From NCBI RefSeq assembly GCF_022348185.1, contig NZ_JAKRFD010000001.1, positions 434,001 to 498,000 of the forward strand: DNA of 64,000 nucleotides, written 5' to 3'. Source of the DNA: Epibacterium sp. Ofav1-8. Lineage in GTDB: Bacteria > Pseudomonadota > Alphaproteobacteria > Rhodobacterales > Rhodobacteraceae. A program made the position numbers and the translations under genes. The notes beneath the pieces are model-generated. The model was given only the letters and a program-made list of their open reading frames with translations, did no database searches and was not told the DNA's origin. Positions 34,347 through 43,076 of the stretch are shown piece by piece (within the stretch, counting starts at the first letter, position 1; each line of letters starts with the position of its first letter).

Positions 34347-36224
34347 TCAGATCTCCATGGTCAGGGTTTGGTAGATATCGGGCAGGACCCGGGGCAGGCG
34401 TTCGGGATGGGACAGAAGGGTAAAGCCCGCGCGCCCGAAAATGCGGGCAAACCAGTCCCGCCCGTCTTGATCGACGATCACGCCGTGCACGGCCTGCCCC
34501 AGCGCGCGGGCTTCGCGCACAGCCATATGACTGTCTTCGATGCCGTGCTGGCCCTCGTAATGATCCAGGTCATTGGGTTTTCCATCCGTCAGCACCAGGA
34601 GCAGGCGGCGCGTGGCGCCTTCTTCGGCCAGGCGGGCGGAGACATGCCGGATCGCGGCGCCGAGGCGCGTGTAGTGCCCGGGGGTCAGCCCGCCGATCCG
34701 GGCAGTGACCTCGGTGGTCATCGGGTCCGCAAAGGCTTTGGCGCGATGCAGGAACACCCGGTCCCGGCGCAGCGAGGAAAACCCCCAGATCCCCAACCGG
34801 TCGCCTGCCGTATCGATGCCGCTGGCCAGAGCCGAGAGCGACTCGCGTGCGATCTCGATGACGGAGGAGGGTCCCAGGGCGGCCTCCGTGGATCGGGAAC
34901 AATCCATCAGGATCGCCACCGAAAGGTCACGCGCCATCGGGCGACTGGACTGCCAGATCCGGTCGCTGCCCTCGCGCCCACAGGCGATGTCGACATGCGA
35001 GGTGACGGCGGCATCAAGATCCAGATCGCTACCGTCCAACTGGCGCGGCAGCATGACCCGACGTGGCTGCAAGGGCGCGAACTGGCGTTTTACCCGCGCA
35101 ACCAGTCGCGGGTCCGGCGCATAGGCGGTAGAGGCCGTCGCATCGGCTTCGAGCACGCGCACGTGGTCGGGCATGTAGGCTCCGGTCCGGCGGTTCCATT
35201 CCGGATAGGTGAACCGCCCCGCCAGCTGTTCGTGTTCCGCGTCTTGCGGCGACAGGTCCAACGACAGGCGAAGCCGCGTGGCTGCACGGCGGACGGTCTG
35301 TGACAGTGTCAGGTGATCCTGGTCTTCGGCGGCCTTGGCGGCATTGTCCGGGTCATCATCGTCCACCATCCGGTTGATGTTCAGGCTTTCGGCCCAGGAC
35401 ATGATGGTCTCGAAGCGATGGATGATGAAGCTGTCATTGCGATTGGCCTGTTCGCGGTCCTCGCGACAGGCGTCCTTGCGGGTCGCAACCGCCATGGCGG
35501 GCGCGGCGGTCTCCGCCGGCGCGCTGTCTGGCTTGCCGGCGGGGGTACCATGCCGCAGCCGGAGCCAGATCGGCACCGGGGCATAGCTGCGATATCCGCG
35601 CGGCGCGGGACAATCGAGGCAGGGATCGATCTTTGAAATCCCGGACAGTTGGTCCAGAATCAGCCGTTCCAGCCCCGCCTCGCAGCGCGGGAGGGGCGGA
35701 CGTGTGCGCTGAGCCACGACATGCCGGCACATGGCGGCATAAGGCTGGCGCAGACCGGGGCAGGCGGCGAAGGCGGCGTCGGAGGCGCGGGCGAGTTCTG
35801 TCAGCTCGGCGCGGTCCGTCGCAAGCGGATCGGTCAGCGGAGGCGGGATCTCGACATGGGCCGCAAGCGCCGCCAGCCAGAGATAGCAGGCCCGGTTCAG
35901 GTCCCGGGTGGGGAAGCTGTCGATGACGGGGGGCAGACGCAGACGGTCGCCGTCATAGTCGGCGACATGTGCCCGCTCCTGCGGGGTGGCGATACGACGG
36001 ATCAGATCCGGCCGGTGATCGCAGGTGATCAACGGCGCGGCGCAGACTTCGGTGCCTGCCGCGCCGCCGAGTGCACGAAACAGCGTGGCTGCCGAGCGCT
36101 GCACGTCCTCAAGCCGCACGGCGTGGGTGCCGTCGTACCCGGACCGCCCCCAGCCGGTCGCCATGTCATGCCAGAGGTTGCCAACGGTCTCTTCGGGTTC
36201 CATGAGGTCGAGAACATGCAGCAT
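34347..36224 (-). CDS. norD: Nitric oxide reductase activation protein NorD
   Basis: This protein of about 625 residues carries a C-terminal von Willebrand A domain (about 430-620) with MIDAS motif DCSRST and the supporting LTDGKPNDLDHYEG. The N-terminal part has NorD features (LDLMEPEETVGNLWH, RDLNRACYLWLAALAAH). NorD works with the AAA ATPase NorQ to insert iron into or activate NorCB. The ATG at 36224 is preferred; a GTG at 36233 overlaps the norQ stop. It is translationally coupled to norQ. Confidence 0.93.
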   Translation of the reverse strand: MLHVLDLMEPEETVGNLWHDMATGWGRSGYDGTHAVRLEDVQRSAATLFRALGGAAGTEVCAAPLITCDHRPDLIRRIATPQERAHVADYDGDRLRLPPVIDSFPTRDLNRACYLWLAALAAHVEIPPPLTDPLATDRAELTELARASDAAFAACPGLRQPYAAMCRHVVAQRTRPPLPRCEAGLERLILDQLSGISKIDPCLDCPAPRGYRSYAPVPIWLRLRHGTPAGKPDSAPAETAAPAMAVATRKDACREDREQANRNDSFIIHRFETIMSWAESLNINRMVDDDDPDNAAKAAEDQDHLTLSQTVRRAATRLRLSLDLSPQDAEHEQLAGRFTYPEWNRRTGAYMPDHVRVLEADATASTAYAPDPRLVARVKRQFAPLQPRRVMLPRQLDGSDLDLDAAVTSHVDIACGREGSDRIWQSSRPMARDLSVAILMDCSRSTEAALGPSSVIEIARESLSALASGIDTAGDRLGIWGFSSLRRDRVFLHRAKAFADPMTTEVTARIGGLTPGHYTRLGAAIRHVSARLAEEGATRRLLLVLTDGKPNDLDHYEGQHGIEDSHMAVREARALGQAVHGVIVDQDGRDWFARIFGRAGFTLLSHPERLPRVLPDIYQTLTMEI

Positions 36225-36229
36225 CGTCG

Positions 36230-37024
36230 TCACCCGTAGAGCACCGCGACGAGGTCGCGCAGCGCCTGTTGCGTGTCCGGGTCGTCGCTGAGCGGCGCGA
36301 TGATCGCGGTCTCCAGCGCACGGTTCACCGCCATGCCGTCGGCAATCATCGTGGCCGCGTAGATCAACAGACGGGTGGACACGCCTTCTTCGAGATCCAT
36401 ACCCGAGAGGCTGCGAATTTTTCCCGCCAGGCGCACCAATGTGGCTGCGCGCGCTTCGTCCAGCCCGCTTTCACGCATGACCACCGGCTGTTCCACCTCG
36501 GGGGCGGGAAACTCAAAACCGATGGACACAAAGCGCTGGCGGGTCGACGGTTTCAGCTTCTTGAGGATGTTCTGGTAGCCCGGGTTGTAGCTCGCCACGA
36601 GCATGAAGGGCTTTGGCGCCTCAAGCTCTTCGCCGGTCCGGTCGATGACCAGTCTGCGCCGGTCATCCGTCAGCGGGTGCAAGACCACGGTCACGTCCTT
36701 GCGGGCTTCCACCACCTCGTCGAGGTAGCAGATGCCGCCGTCGCGAACCGCGCGGGTCAACGGGCCGTCGGTCCAGACGGTTTCCCCGCCCTTGAGCAGG
36801 TAGCGCCCGATCAGATCGGCCGCGCTCAGGTCGTCATGGCAGGCGACGGTGTGCAGGGGCAGGCCCAATCGTGCTGCCATATGTTCCACGAACCGGGTCT
36901 TGCCGCAGCCGGTGGGCCCCTTCAGAAGCAGGGGCAGACCCTTGGCATGGGCGGTTTCGAACACCGCGCATTCATCGGATTGCGCGTGATAGAAGGGCAG
37001 GTCGGGGTGAAACAGGTCTTTCAT
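36230..37024 (-). CDS. norQ: MoxR-type AAA ATPase NorQ
   Basis: This 264-residue AAA+ protein has Walker A KGPTGCGKTRFVEH (about 34-48), Walker B ICYLDEVVEARKD, sensor 1 FMLVASYNPGYQN and a C-terminal lid. It forms a chaperone with NorD for NO reductase assembly. It starts three bases after the norB stop in the norCBQD order. Confidence 0.95.
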   Translation of the reverse strand: MKDLFHPDLPFYHAQSDECAVFETAHAKGLPLLLKGPTGCGKTRFVEHMAARLGLPLHTVACHDDLSAADLIGRYLLKGGETVWTDGPLTRAVRDGGICYLDEVVEARKDVTVVLHPLTDDRRRLVIDRTGEELEAPKPFMLVASYNPGYQNILKKLKPSTRQRFVSIGFEFPAPEVEQPVVMRESGLDEARAATLVRLAGKIRSLSGMDLEEGVSTRLLIYAATMIADGMAVNRALETAIIAPLSDDPDTQQALRDLVAVLYG

Positions 37025-37027
37025 GGA

Positions 37028-38371
37028 TCACTCTCCAGCAACGGCTACAGGGCCGGGTTTCACGATCTCGCGGCGCACCACGAGCATGGAGTAGATGAAC
37101 AGGATGGCACCGAGGACCACGGCCACGCCCGAGCCGAAGCGCATCATGTAGAACAGCCCAAGCTGATCCTGCACATCCATGTAGTAGTCGCCGACGATGC
37201 GCTGCATATGCGTCTGGATGGTGCCGGCGAAGGTCAGCGTGAAGGTCATGAAGGACATGCCGCCGGTCATCAGCCAGAACGATGCCATGTTGAGCACCTG
37301 GTTGTAGGGATCGCTCCCCTTGAGGTGGGGCATGGCGTAGCTGAACATGGCGAGGTTCAGGGCCACATAGGCACCGTAAAAGGCCAGGTGGCCATGTGCG
37401 GCGGTGATCTGGGTGCCGTGGGTGTAGAAGTTCACCCCGTGAAGCGTGTGCAGGAACCCCCAGACGCCCGCGCCAAAGAAGGCGACGGTAGAAGAGCCCA
37501 GAGACCACAGGAGCGCAGCCTTGTTGGGGTGGTTCTTGCGGCCTTTCCAGACCATGACGAAGGCGAAGGACATCATGGCGAAGAAGGGGACCACCTCGAA
37601 GGTCGAGAAGATCGAACCGATCCACTGCCAATAGCCGGGGGTGCCGATCCAGTAGAAATGGTGCCCGGTGCCGAGGATGCCGGAAAACAGCGCGGTGGCG
37701 ACGATGACATAGAGCCATTTCTCGATCACCTCACGGTCCACGCCGGTGAGCTTCAGCATCAGGAAGCCGAGGATCGCGGCCATGACCAGTTCCCAGGTTG
37801 CTTCGACCCAGAGGTGCACAACCATCCACCAGTACATCTTGTCGAGGCTGAGGTTGTCGGGGTTGATGAAGGCAAAGACCCACAACAGGCACAAGAGCCA
37901 CAGCCCCATCATCAGGATATTTGTGATCGCCGTCTTGCGGCCGGCGAGAAAGGTCAGCGAGACGTTCACGAGGAAGATCACGGCGGCCACGAGGATGCCG
38001 ACCTTAACCCAGAGCGGCTGCTCCAGGAACTCACGTCCGCCATGGATCCCGACGAGGTAGGAGCCGACCGCGCCGAGGGTCCCGACCACGAGGATCGCCA
38101 GCTGGATATAGGCCAGCTTTACCGAAAAGATCTCGCGCTCGGATTCCTCCGGCACCAGATAATAAGCCGCCCCGAAGAACCCGAGCAGCAGCCAGACGAT
38201 CAAGGCATTGGTGTGGATCATCCGGATGATGTTGAAGGGCAGCAGCTCTGACAGGGTGTTGGGTGCGACATAGATCCAGCCGGCCAGCAACCCGCCCAGC
38301 ACCTGAATGGCAAACAGGCCCATGGCAACGAGAAAATAGGCGTAAGCCACTTTTTGCGATTGATATTTCAT
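37028..38371 (-). CDS. norB: Nitric oxide reductase catalytic subunit
   Basis: This 447-residue haem-copper-oxidase-type protein has 12 helices. Haem and FeB ligands are seen in IHTNALIVWLLLGF, VHLWVEATWELVMA, GTGHHFYWIG and TAAHGHLAFYGAYVALN. Glutamates in the ATWE region match the NO-reductase rather than oxygen-reductase active site. With NorC it reduces NO to N2O at the inner membrane. It is 12 bases after norC. Confidence 0.97.
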   Translation of the reverse strand: MKYQSQKVAYAYFLVAMGLFAIQVLGGLLAGWIYVAPNTLSELLPFNIIRMIHTNALIVWLLLGFFGAAYYLVPEESEREIFSVKLAYIQLAILVVGTLGAVGSYLVGIHGGREFLEQPLWVKVGILVAAVIFLVNVSLTFLAGRKTAITNILMMGLWLLCLLWVFAFINPDNLSLDKMYWWMVVHLWVEATWELVMAAILGFLMLKLTGVDREVIEKWLYVIVATALFSGILGTGHHFYWIGTPGYWQWIGSIFSTFEVVPFFAMMSFAFVMVWKGRKNHPNKAALLWSLGSSTVAFFGAGVWGFLHTLHGVNFYTHGTQITAAHGHLAFYGAYVALNLAMFSYAMPHLKGSDPYNQVLNMASFWLMTGGMSFMTFTLTFAGTIQTHMQRIVGDYYMDVQDQLGLFYMMRFGSGVAVVLGAILFIYSMLVVRREIVKPGPVAVAGE

Positions 38372-38383
38372 GATTGATCTCCC

Positions 38384-38836
38384 TCAGCCGGCGTCGTTTG
38401 GCGGCCAGTTCTGGGTGTCGGTCTGATCGGCCCAGCGGAGGAATTCCGCCAGGGCGCGCATTTCCTCTTCGGTGATGTCGAAATGGGGCATCTGACGGCG
38501 CCCCTCGATGCCCGATGGTTGCGCCTCCATCCAGCCATCCAGGATTTCATAGGCCAGTTCGGGGTCCTCCAGAGCGCCCCAGCGGGTCATCACGTTGCCC
38601 AGCTCCGGCGCGAAATAGGCGCCTTCGCCGTGCAGCGTGTGACAGTTGATGCAGGAATGACGTTCCCAGATGTGTTTGCCATGGCGCACCTCATCGGTCA
38701 GAGGCATGCCGGCTGTGGCGGTTTGGGTAATATGACGGTGGCTTTGCGCCGTCAGGGCTACGAACACGACCACGAAGAAAATGGATCCCCCGTAGAACAC
38801 GTTCCTGGCCCGCGATTTGGTGAGCAATTCTGACAT
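38384..38836 (-). CDS. norC: Nitric oxide reductase cytochrome c subunit
   Basis: This 150-residue membrane-anchored cytochrome c has an N-terminal helix (VFYGGSIFFVVVFVALTA, about 14-31) and one haem site SCINCHTLHGEG (about 61-66) with a distal Met probably in RRQMPHF. It passes electrons to NorB. First gene of the norCBQD operon, with an NnrR box 69.5 bases upstream of its ATG (predicted 28-base leader). Confidence 0.96.
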   Translation of the reverse strand: MSELLTKSRARNVFYGGSIFFVVVFVALTAQSHRHITQTATAGMPLTDEVRHGKHIWERHSCINCHTLHGEGAYFAPELGNVMTRWGALEDPELAYEILDGWMEAQPSGIEGRRQMPHFDITEEEMRALAEFLRWADQTDTQNWPPNDAG

Positions 38837-38898
38837 GTCGCGGTCCCGACGATTGGTTTCGGATAGGCCATGCCTATCGCGATGCGGCGGGCCGCTTT

Positions 38899-38912
38899 TT
38901 GTGCAAACGCAA
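38899..38912. promoter_or_regulatory. NnrR-type box shared by norC and the DUF1858 gene
   Basis: The minus strand reads TTGCGTTTGCACAA, an exact fit to TTGCG-N4-CACAA as I remember the Rhodobacter NnrR site. Centre 38905.5. Towards norC, a -41.5 position gives a start at 38864; towards the plus-strand gene it gives 38947, the A of that gene's ATG. Confidence 0.75.
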
Positions 38913-38946
38913 AGAAGACGGCGAAAGATGCGGGCAACATGTGGCT

Positions 38947-39183
38947 ATGAAAAGACCACCAACGGCCCTGCCAGACCTGGATGACCCCGACGTGACGCTG
39001 TCAGATCTGTTTCGGATCTGTCCGGCGACCGCGGCGGCGTTCCTGCGCCGGGGCATGCTCTGTCCGGGGTGCCCGATCACACCCTTTCACACCATCACGG
39101 AGGCCTGTCAGGCGTATGATCTCGATGAGGCCGCCTTCAGGGCGGAGGTGAGCGGTCTCGCCCGGGCTGCAAGTCAGCTCTGA
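38947..39183 (+). CDS. DUF1858 / hydrid-cluster-associated redox disulfide domain protein
   Basis: This 78-residue protein shows the DUF1858 pattern DVTLSDLFRICPATAAAFLR, then GMLCPGCPITPFHTITEACQAY, with a CPGC redox motif (about residues 39-42). Such domains are often found next to hybrid cluster (NO-detoxifying) proteins; function unknown. The start at 38947 lacks a clear ribosome site and may be leaderless. It is divergent from norC with a shared NnrR box and its 3' end overlaps nnrR by 10 bases tail to tail. Confidence 0.83.
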   Translation: MKRPPTALPDLDDPDVTLSDLFRICPATAAAFLRRGMLCPGCPITPFHTITEACQAYDLDEAAFRAEVSGLARAASQL

Positions 39184-39869
39184 ATGCCGCTCAGCAGGAC
39201 CAGCGCATACGGGTCCGTGACCACGATATGCTTGCGCCGCGAGGAGACCACGCCGTCTCGTTCCCAGGCCGACAGCAGCCGGCTGACGGTGTGCAGGGTG
39301 GTCCCCGTCATGTCCGAAATGTTCTGCCGAGTAACCGGAAAGGCGATCTCGATGCCGGCGTCGGACTTGCGCCCGCTCTGATTGACCATGCGCAGCAGGG
39401 CGCTGGCCACACGTTTCTCGACCGCCTGCGTCGCCATCTCGGTCAGGGTTTCCTGGATCTGACCAAGCCGCCGGCCGAGGGTCTTGTAGCTTTCCGTTGC
39501 GAAGCCCTCGTAGGTGGCGCTGAACTCCGGCCACAGGTTGACGGGCCAGGACAGGGCAATGGATTCGGCGGCTGTGACGGCACTGGCGGGGTAGGTGTCC
39601 CGCTGGAGCGCCGGCGCAATGCCGAACAACTGCCCCGGAGAAATATGCAGGACGATGACCTGATCGCCATCCGGTGTCGAACGCACCACCCGCAGAAACC
39701 CGTCGAGCAACAGGAAGAACCGGTCCGCCTCCTGACCTTCGCTGAAAATGGTCGCGCCTTCGTCGTATCGGCGCGACGTTGCATGATCCAGGATCTCGCG
39801 GATTTGCGCCCGGCTCAGACGCGAGAAGGGCGGCATTCCGATCAGAAGGCTTTCGTCGAGTTTGGACAT
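39174..39869 (-). CDS. nnrR: Crp/Fnr-family NO-responsive regulator NnrR
   Basis: This 231-residue regulator has a cyclic-nucleotide-binding-like fold (about 15-125: EGATIFSEGQEADRFFLLLD, IVLHISPGQLFGIAPALQ) and a C-terminal HTH_Crp domain (about 150-225) with recognition region TRQNISDMTGTTLHTVSRLL. No N-terminal cysteine cluster is present, so it is not FNR itself; the sequence closely follows Rhodobacter NnrR as I recall it. It should bind the TTG-N8-CAA boxes in this window and activate nirK, nor, pseudoazurin and hemN in response to NO. The longer open frame upstream is non-coding. Confidence 0.92.
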   Translation of the reverse strand: MSKLDESLLIGMPPFSRLSRAQIREILDHATSRRYDEGATIFSEGQEADRFFLLLDGFLRVVRSTPDGDQVIVLHISPGQLFGIAPALQRDTYPASAVTAAESIALSWPVNLWPEFSATYEGFATESYKTLGRRLGQIQETLTEMATQAVEKRVASALLRMVNQSGRKSDAGIEIAFPVTRQNISDMTGTTLHTVSRLLSAWERDGVVSSRRKHIVVTDPYALVLLSGIQS

Positions 39870-39886
39870 GGTTTCAGCTCGGAAGT

Positions 39887-39900
39887 TTGATGCAAAGCAA
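39887..39900. promoter_or_regulatory. FNR/NnrR-type box of the pseudoazurin gene
   Basis: TTGATGCAAAGCAA fits TTG-N8-CAA. With a -41.5 position the transcript would start at 39935, 34 bases before the pseudoazurin ATG. It also lies 24.5 bases upstream of the nnrR ATG, so NnrR could repress its own gene here. Confidence 0.6.
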
Positions 39901-39968
39901 CGTTTCGTATCCAGCGTTAACGCATACCCGTCGCAGAATATGCAACCGGAAACGAGAAGGACATTCCG

Positions 39969-40397
39969 ATGCTCACAAAACTTACCATGACAGCAGCGCT
40001 TGTTCTGGCCGCCGGATCGGTCACTGCAGAGACGATCGAGGTCAAGATGCTCAACAAGGGTGAGGCCGGGGCGATGGTCTTTGAACCGGCCTTTGTCAGG
40101 GCACAGCCCGGGGACGTGGTGAAATTCCTGCCCACCGACAAGGGACACAATGTCGAGGATATCAAGGGCATGCTGCCCGAGGGGGTGTCTCCCTTCAAGT
40201 CGAAGTTCAATGTCGAATACGAGCTCCCCGTCGAACAGGAAGGTCTCTATGGCATCAAATGCACGCCGCACTATGGCATGGGCATGGTCGCGCTGATCCA
40301 GGTCGGCGAGGCGGTGAACCTGGAGACGGCCACGGGGGTCAAGCAACGCGGCAAGGCCAAGACACGGATGGCCGATCTCATTGCACAGGTTGAATGA
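39969..40397 (+). CDS. paz: Pseudoazurin (blue copper electron carrier)
   Basis: This 142-residue protein has a signal peptide (1-20, ending TAE) and a cupredoxin domain. Copper ligands are His in DKGHNVED, and Cys, His and Met in [10 protein letters not shown]. Pseudoazurin carries electrons from the cytochrome bc1 pathway to NirK. AAACGAGAAGGACATTCCG precedes the ATG. A TTG-N8-CAA box upstream ties it to the denitrification regulon. Confidence 0.95.
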   Translation: MLTKLTMTAALVLAAGSVTAETIEVKMLNKGEAGAMVFEPAFVRAQPGDVVKFLPTDKGHNVEDIKGMLPEGVSPFKSKFNVEYELPVEQEGLYGIKCTPHYGMGMVALIQVGEAVNLETATGVKQRGKAKTRMADLIAQVE

Positions 40398-40474
40398 CGC
40401 GCTGCCCCTGCGTTGTTCGACCCTACCGGGCGGTGCCACTGGCGCCGCCCGCCTGACGTGAAAGAGAGGTTCCC

Positions 40475-41674
40475 ATGTCCACGCGTGACCCATTTACCGG
40501 ACCGGCCCTGTTTTCCTACGGCTTTCGGCCCTTCTTCCTGTCCGCATCGCTGTTTGGAATTGTCGTGATCCCTTTGTGGTGGTTGATCTGGCGCGGCGCG
40601 GTTGTATTGAGCAGCCCGCTCGGGGCGGTGGATTGGCATGTCCACGAAATGGTCTTCGGCTACGGCGCGGCGGTGGTGGCCGGGTTTCTCTTTACCGCGG
40701 TGCCAAACTGGACCGGTCGGCTGCCGACACGCGGCTGGCCGCTGGTGCTGCTGGTGGCGATCTGGATCGCGGGGCGCTGCGCGATGGCGGGGCTGACGGC
40801 CCTTGGCCCCTTGGCCGTGATGCTGGTCGATCAGCTCTTTCTCCTGGCGGTGGTGCTGATGATTACGCGCGAAATCGTGGCAGGGCGAAACTGGCGCAAC
40901 CTGAAGGTGCTGGTTCCGGTGACGCTGCTGTGGGTCGCCAATGTGGGCTTTCACCTCGAAGCTTGGGCGCAGGGCAGTGCGGACCACGGGCGTCGACTGG
41001 GGATTGCGCTGCTGGTCTTTCTGATCCTCCTGATCGGCGGGCGCATCATCCCGAGCTTTACCCGCAACTGGTTGGTTCAGCGTGGTGAGACACGCCTGCC
41101 GGCGCCGTTTGGGGCATTTGATGGCCTGTGTCTTGTCGTTGCGGCTGTTGCGTTGGCCTGTTGGGTTGCCGCCCCCGCAGATCCGCTGTTCGCGGGTCTG
41201 AGCCTGCTCGCCGCAGCGCTGCATATGTGGCGTTTGTTGCGTTGGTGTGGCGCCCGATCCTGGCGTTCGCCGCTGCTGGTGATGCTGCATCTGTCCTACC
41301 TCATGGCCCCGCTGGGGTTTGCGTTGTTCGCCGGTTCCGCGCTGGGCGTCACCGGGGCGGACAGTGGCGCGCATGTGCTTGGAATTGGTGCAATCGGGGG
41401 GATGACAGTCGCCGTCATGATGCGGGCCACCATGGGCCATACGGGACGTCCCTTGGTGGCTGGCCCGGTTCTGACCCTCGCGTTTCTCGGAATCCTTGTG
41501 GCCACGCTGATGCGGGGGCTGGGGTATGGCTTCGAAGTGTTCTCGCTGACCGGCATCGACCTGTCGGCAATTCTGTGGACCGGATCCCTCGCAGTGCTGA
41601 CATGGCGGATCGGACCTTGGCTTGCAGCGCCCCGGGTCGCGCAAAAACGCCCAACCGGAGCACCGGCGCGGTAG
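40475..41674 (+). CDS. nnrS: NnrS family haem-copper membrane protein
   Basis: This 399-residue protein has about twelve hydrophobic helices and NnrS landmarks FSYGFRPFFLSASLFG (residues 9-24), DWHVHEMVFGYG (conserved His pair), and GRIIPSFTRNWL. NnrS binds haem and copper and relieves nitrosative stress in other bacteria. It follows pseudoazurin by 77 bases, an interval that has a 10-bp GC hairpin (40428-40450) but no box of its own, so the two may be co-transcribed. Confidence 0.93.
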   Translation: MSTRDPFTGPALFSYGFRPFFLSASLFGIVVIPLWWLIWRGAVVLSSPLGAVDWHVHEMVFGYGAAVVAGFLFTAVPNWTGRLPTRGWPLVLLVAIWIAGRCAMAGLTALGPLAVMLVDQLFLLAVVLMITREIVAGRNWRNLKVLVPVTLLWVANVGFHLEAWAQGSADHGRRLGIALLVFLILLIGGRIIPSFTRNWLVQRGETRLPAPFGAFDGLCLVVAAVALACWVAAPADPLFAGLSLLAAALHMWRLLRWCGARSWRSPLLVMLHLSYLMAPLGFALFAGSALGVTGADSGAHVLGIGAIGGMTVAVMMRATMGHTGRPLVAGPVLTLAFLGILVATLMRGLGYGFEVFSLTGIDLSAILWTGSLAVLTWRIGPWLAAPRVAQKRPTGAPAR

Positions 41675-41698
41675 CAGGGTGCACCGCTTCAGGGAGTG

Positions 41699-41731
41699 GG
41701 GGATACCCAGCCGTCGCGGTTGGGTATCTCC
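41699..41731. terminator. Bidirectional hairpin between nnrS and hmp
   Basis: A 15-bp stem centred on GATACCCA / TGGGTATC with a TCG loop separates two convergent genes, 11 bases from the hmp stop. T-tracts are weak on both sides. Confidence 0.6.
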
Positions 41732-41742
41732 TTGCCGTGTGG

Positions 41743-42924
41743 TCAGCCGATCTGCGCCGCGGCGGGGCCAAAGAACTCGTAGTGGATACGGGAACTTGGA
41801 ACATTTGCCGCCTTGAGCCCGTCGACCATCGCCTGCATGAAGCCCGCCGGACCGCAGATGAAATAGTCGGCGGCTGCGGGATCGCTGATCTCGATCAGCC
41901 ATTTCGGGTCGATCCGACCGCGCCGAATACCACTGTGCAGGTCCTGCTCCGACGCGACATCGTAGAACACGTAGCTTTCGGTTGCCCGGTTCCGGAGCGT
42001 CTCGCGCATCGCATGGTGCCGGTCATCCCGTGTGGCATGTACGGAAATCATCCGGAGATCTTCCCGGCCATAGCTTTCGAGCATCGCGACCATCGGTGTA
42101 AGGCCGACCCCGCCGGAGAGCAGCACAACCTCACGCTTGTGCGCCGGGTCCAGAAAGAACTCTCCGGACGGTGCGGCTACGTCGACCTCGGTTCCGATCT
42201 CGGCACTCTGGTGCAACCAGTTGGAAATGCGCCCGTTTGGCTCGCGTTTTACGGTGATCCGATAGCTCTTGCCGTCGGGAGCCGAAGAAATCGAATAGTT
42301 CCGCCGGCACTCTTCGCCGGGGGCAGGCACAAAGCGAAAGCTGAGATACTGACCCGGGCGATGCCGAATGACGGGGCCATTGTCCACGGGGCGCAGAACA
42401 AAGGACATGATGTCTTCTGCCTCACGGGTCCTGGAGGCAACCTGAAAGCGCCGCCAGCCGCGCCAGCCCCCGGTCTGGGTCTCGGCGTCGGTATAAAGCT
42501 GTTCCTCGCGCGCAATCAGCGTATCGGCAAGCACCCAGTAGGCCTCTCCCCAGGCGGCGAGGACCTCTGGCGTTGCGGCGTCCTTGAGCACTTCGGAGAC
42601 GGCACCGAGCAACGCGTCTGCAACATGAGGGTAATGCTCGGGCAGAATTTGCAGACCGGCGTGTTTCTGGGCGATCCGCTCGATGGCGTCGCACAGAACG
42701 TCGGGGGTGCGGATATGTGTGGCGTAGGCGACCAGCGCCCCGGCCAGTGCCTTGTGCTGCGGCGAGTCCCCTTGCTGGTGGGACATATTGAACAACGCCC
42801 GAATACTGGGTTCCGCCAGCAGCCTGCGATACATGCAGGGCACGATTTCGTCGATATGCGCCGCGACGACCGGGGCGGTCGCATCGATGATCCTGAGCGT
42901 GTTTTCGGTGAGAGGCGTGGCCAT
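41743..42924 (-). CDS. hmp: Flavohaemoglobin, nitric oxide dioxygenase
   Basis: The 393-residue protein joins a globin domain (1-140; proximal His in HAGLQILPEHYPHVADALL, Tyr in MYRRLL) to a ferredoxin-reductase module with the FAD motif RRNYSISS and NAD motif SGGVGLTPMVAML, ending FFGP. It converts NO to nitrate with O2 and NAD(P)H. GCAGGAGAATAG precedes the ATG. It is divergent from nsrR, whose product probably represses it until NO is present. Confidence 0.96.
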   Translation of the reverse strand: MATPLTENTLRIIDATAPVVAAHIDEIVPCMYRRLLAEPSIRALFNMSHQQGDSPQHKALAGALVAYATHIRTPDVLCDAIERIAQKHAGLQILPEHYPHVADALLGAVSEVLKDAATPEVLAAWGEAYWVLADTLIAREEQLYTDAETQTGGWRGWRRFQVASRTREAEDIMSFVLRPVDNGPVIRHRPGQYLSFRFVPAPGEECRRNYSISSAPDGKSYRITVKREPNGRISNWLHQSAEIGTEVDVAAPSGEFFLDPAHKREVVLLSGGVGLTPMVAMLESYGREDLRMISVHATRDDRHHAMRETLRNRATESYVFYDVASEQDLHSGIRRGRIDPKWLIEISDPAAADYFICGPAGFMQAMVDGLKAANVPSSRIHYEFFGPAAAQIG

Positions 42925-42941
42925 TTCTATTCTCCTGCCTT

Positions 42942-43000
42942 AAAGATGCCAATGATCGGAACCTATAAAGCGGATAGAAAAGATGCCATACGTAGGTATG
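42942..43000. promoter_or_regulatory. Candidate NsrR operator region
   Basis: AAAGATGCCA occurs at 42942-42951 and again at 42979-42988, resembling the AAGATGC half-site known for NsrR. The second copy runs into the palindrome CATAC-GTAG-GTATG (42987-43000). The block lies between hmp and nsrR. Confidence 0.5.
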
Positions 43001-43076
43001 TTTTTAGTTTGCGACATTCTGTCCCGGATACCAGCCCATTGCCCGAGGCGCTTGCGGGGCGCGGAAAGGAACACAT

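Noticed and set aside
36269-38251. 660-codon open frame on the plus strand opposite norQ and norB
   Set aside because: It reads His/Gln/Glu-rich low-complexity sequence, the usual mirror of GC-rich genes; norQ and norB on the other strand have clear motifs.
40271-41902. 543-codon minus-strand open frame opposite nnrS
   Set aside because: Charged, Gln/His/Arg-rich mirror sequence; nnrS motifs are on the plus strand.
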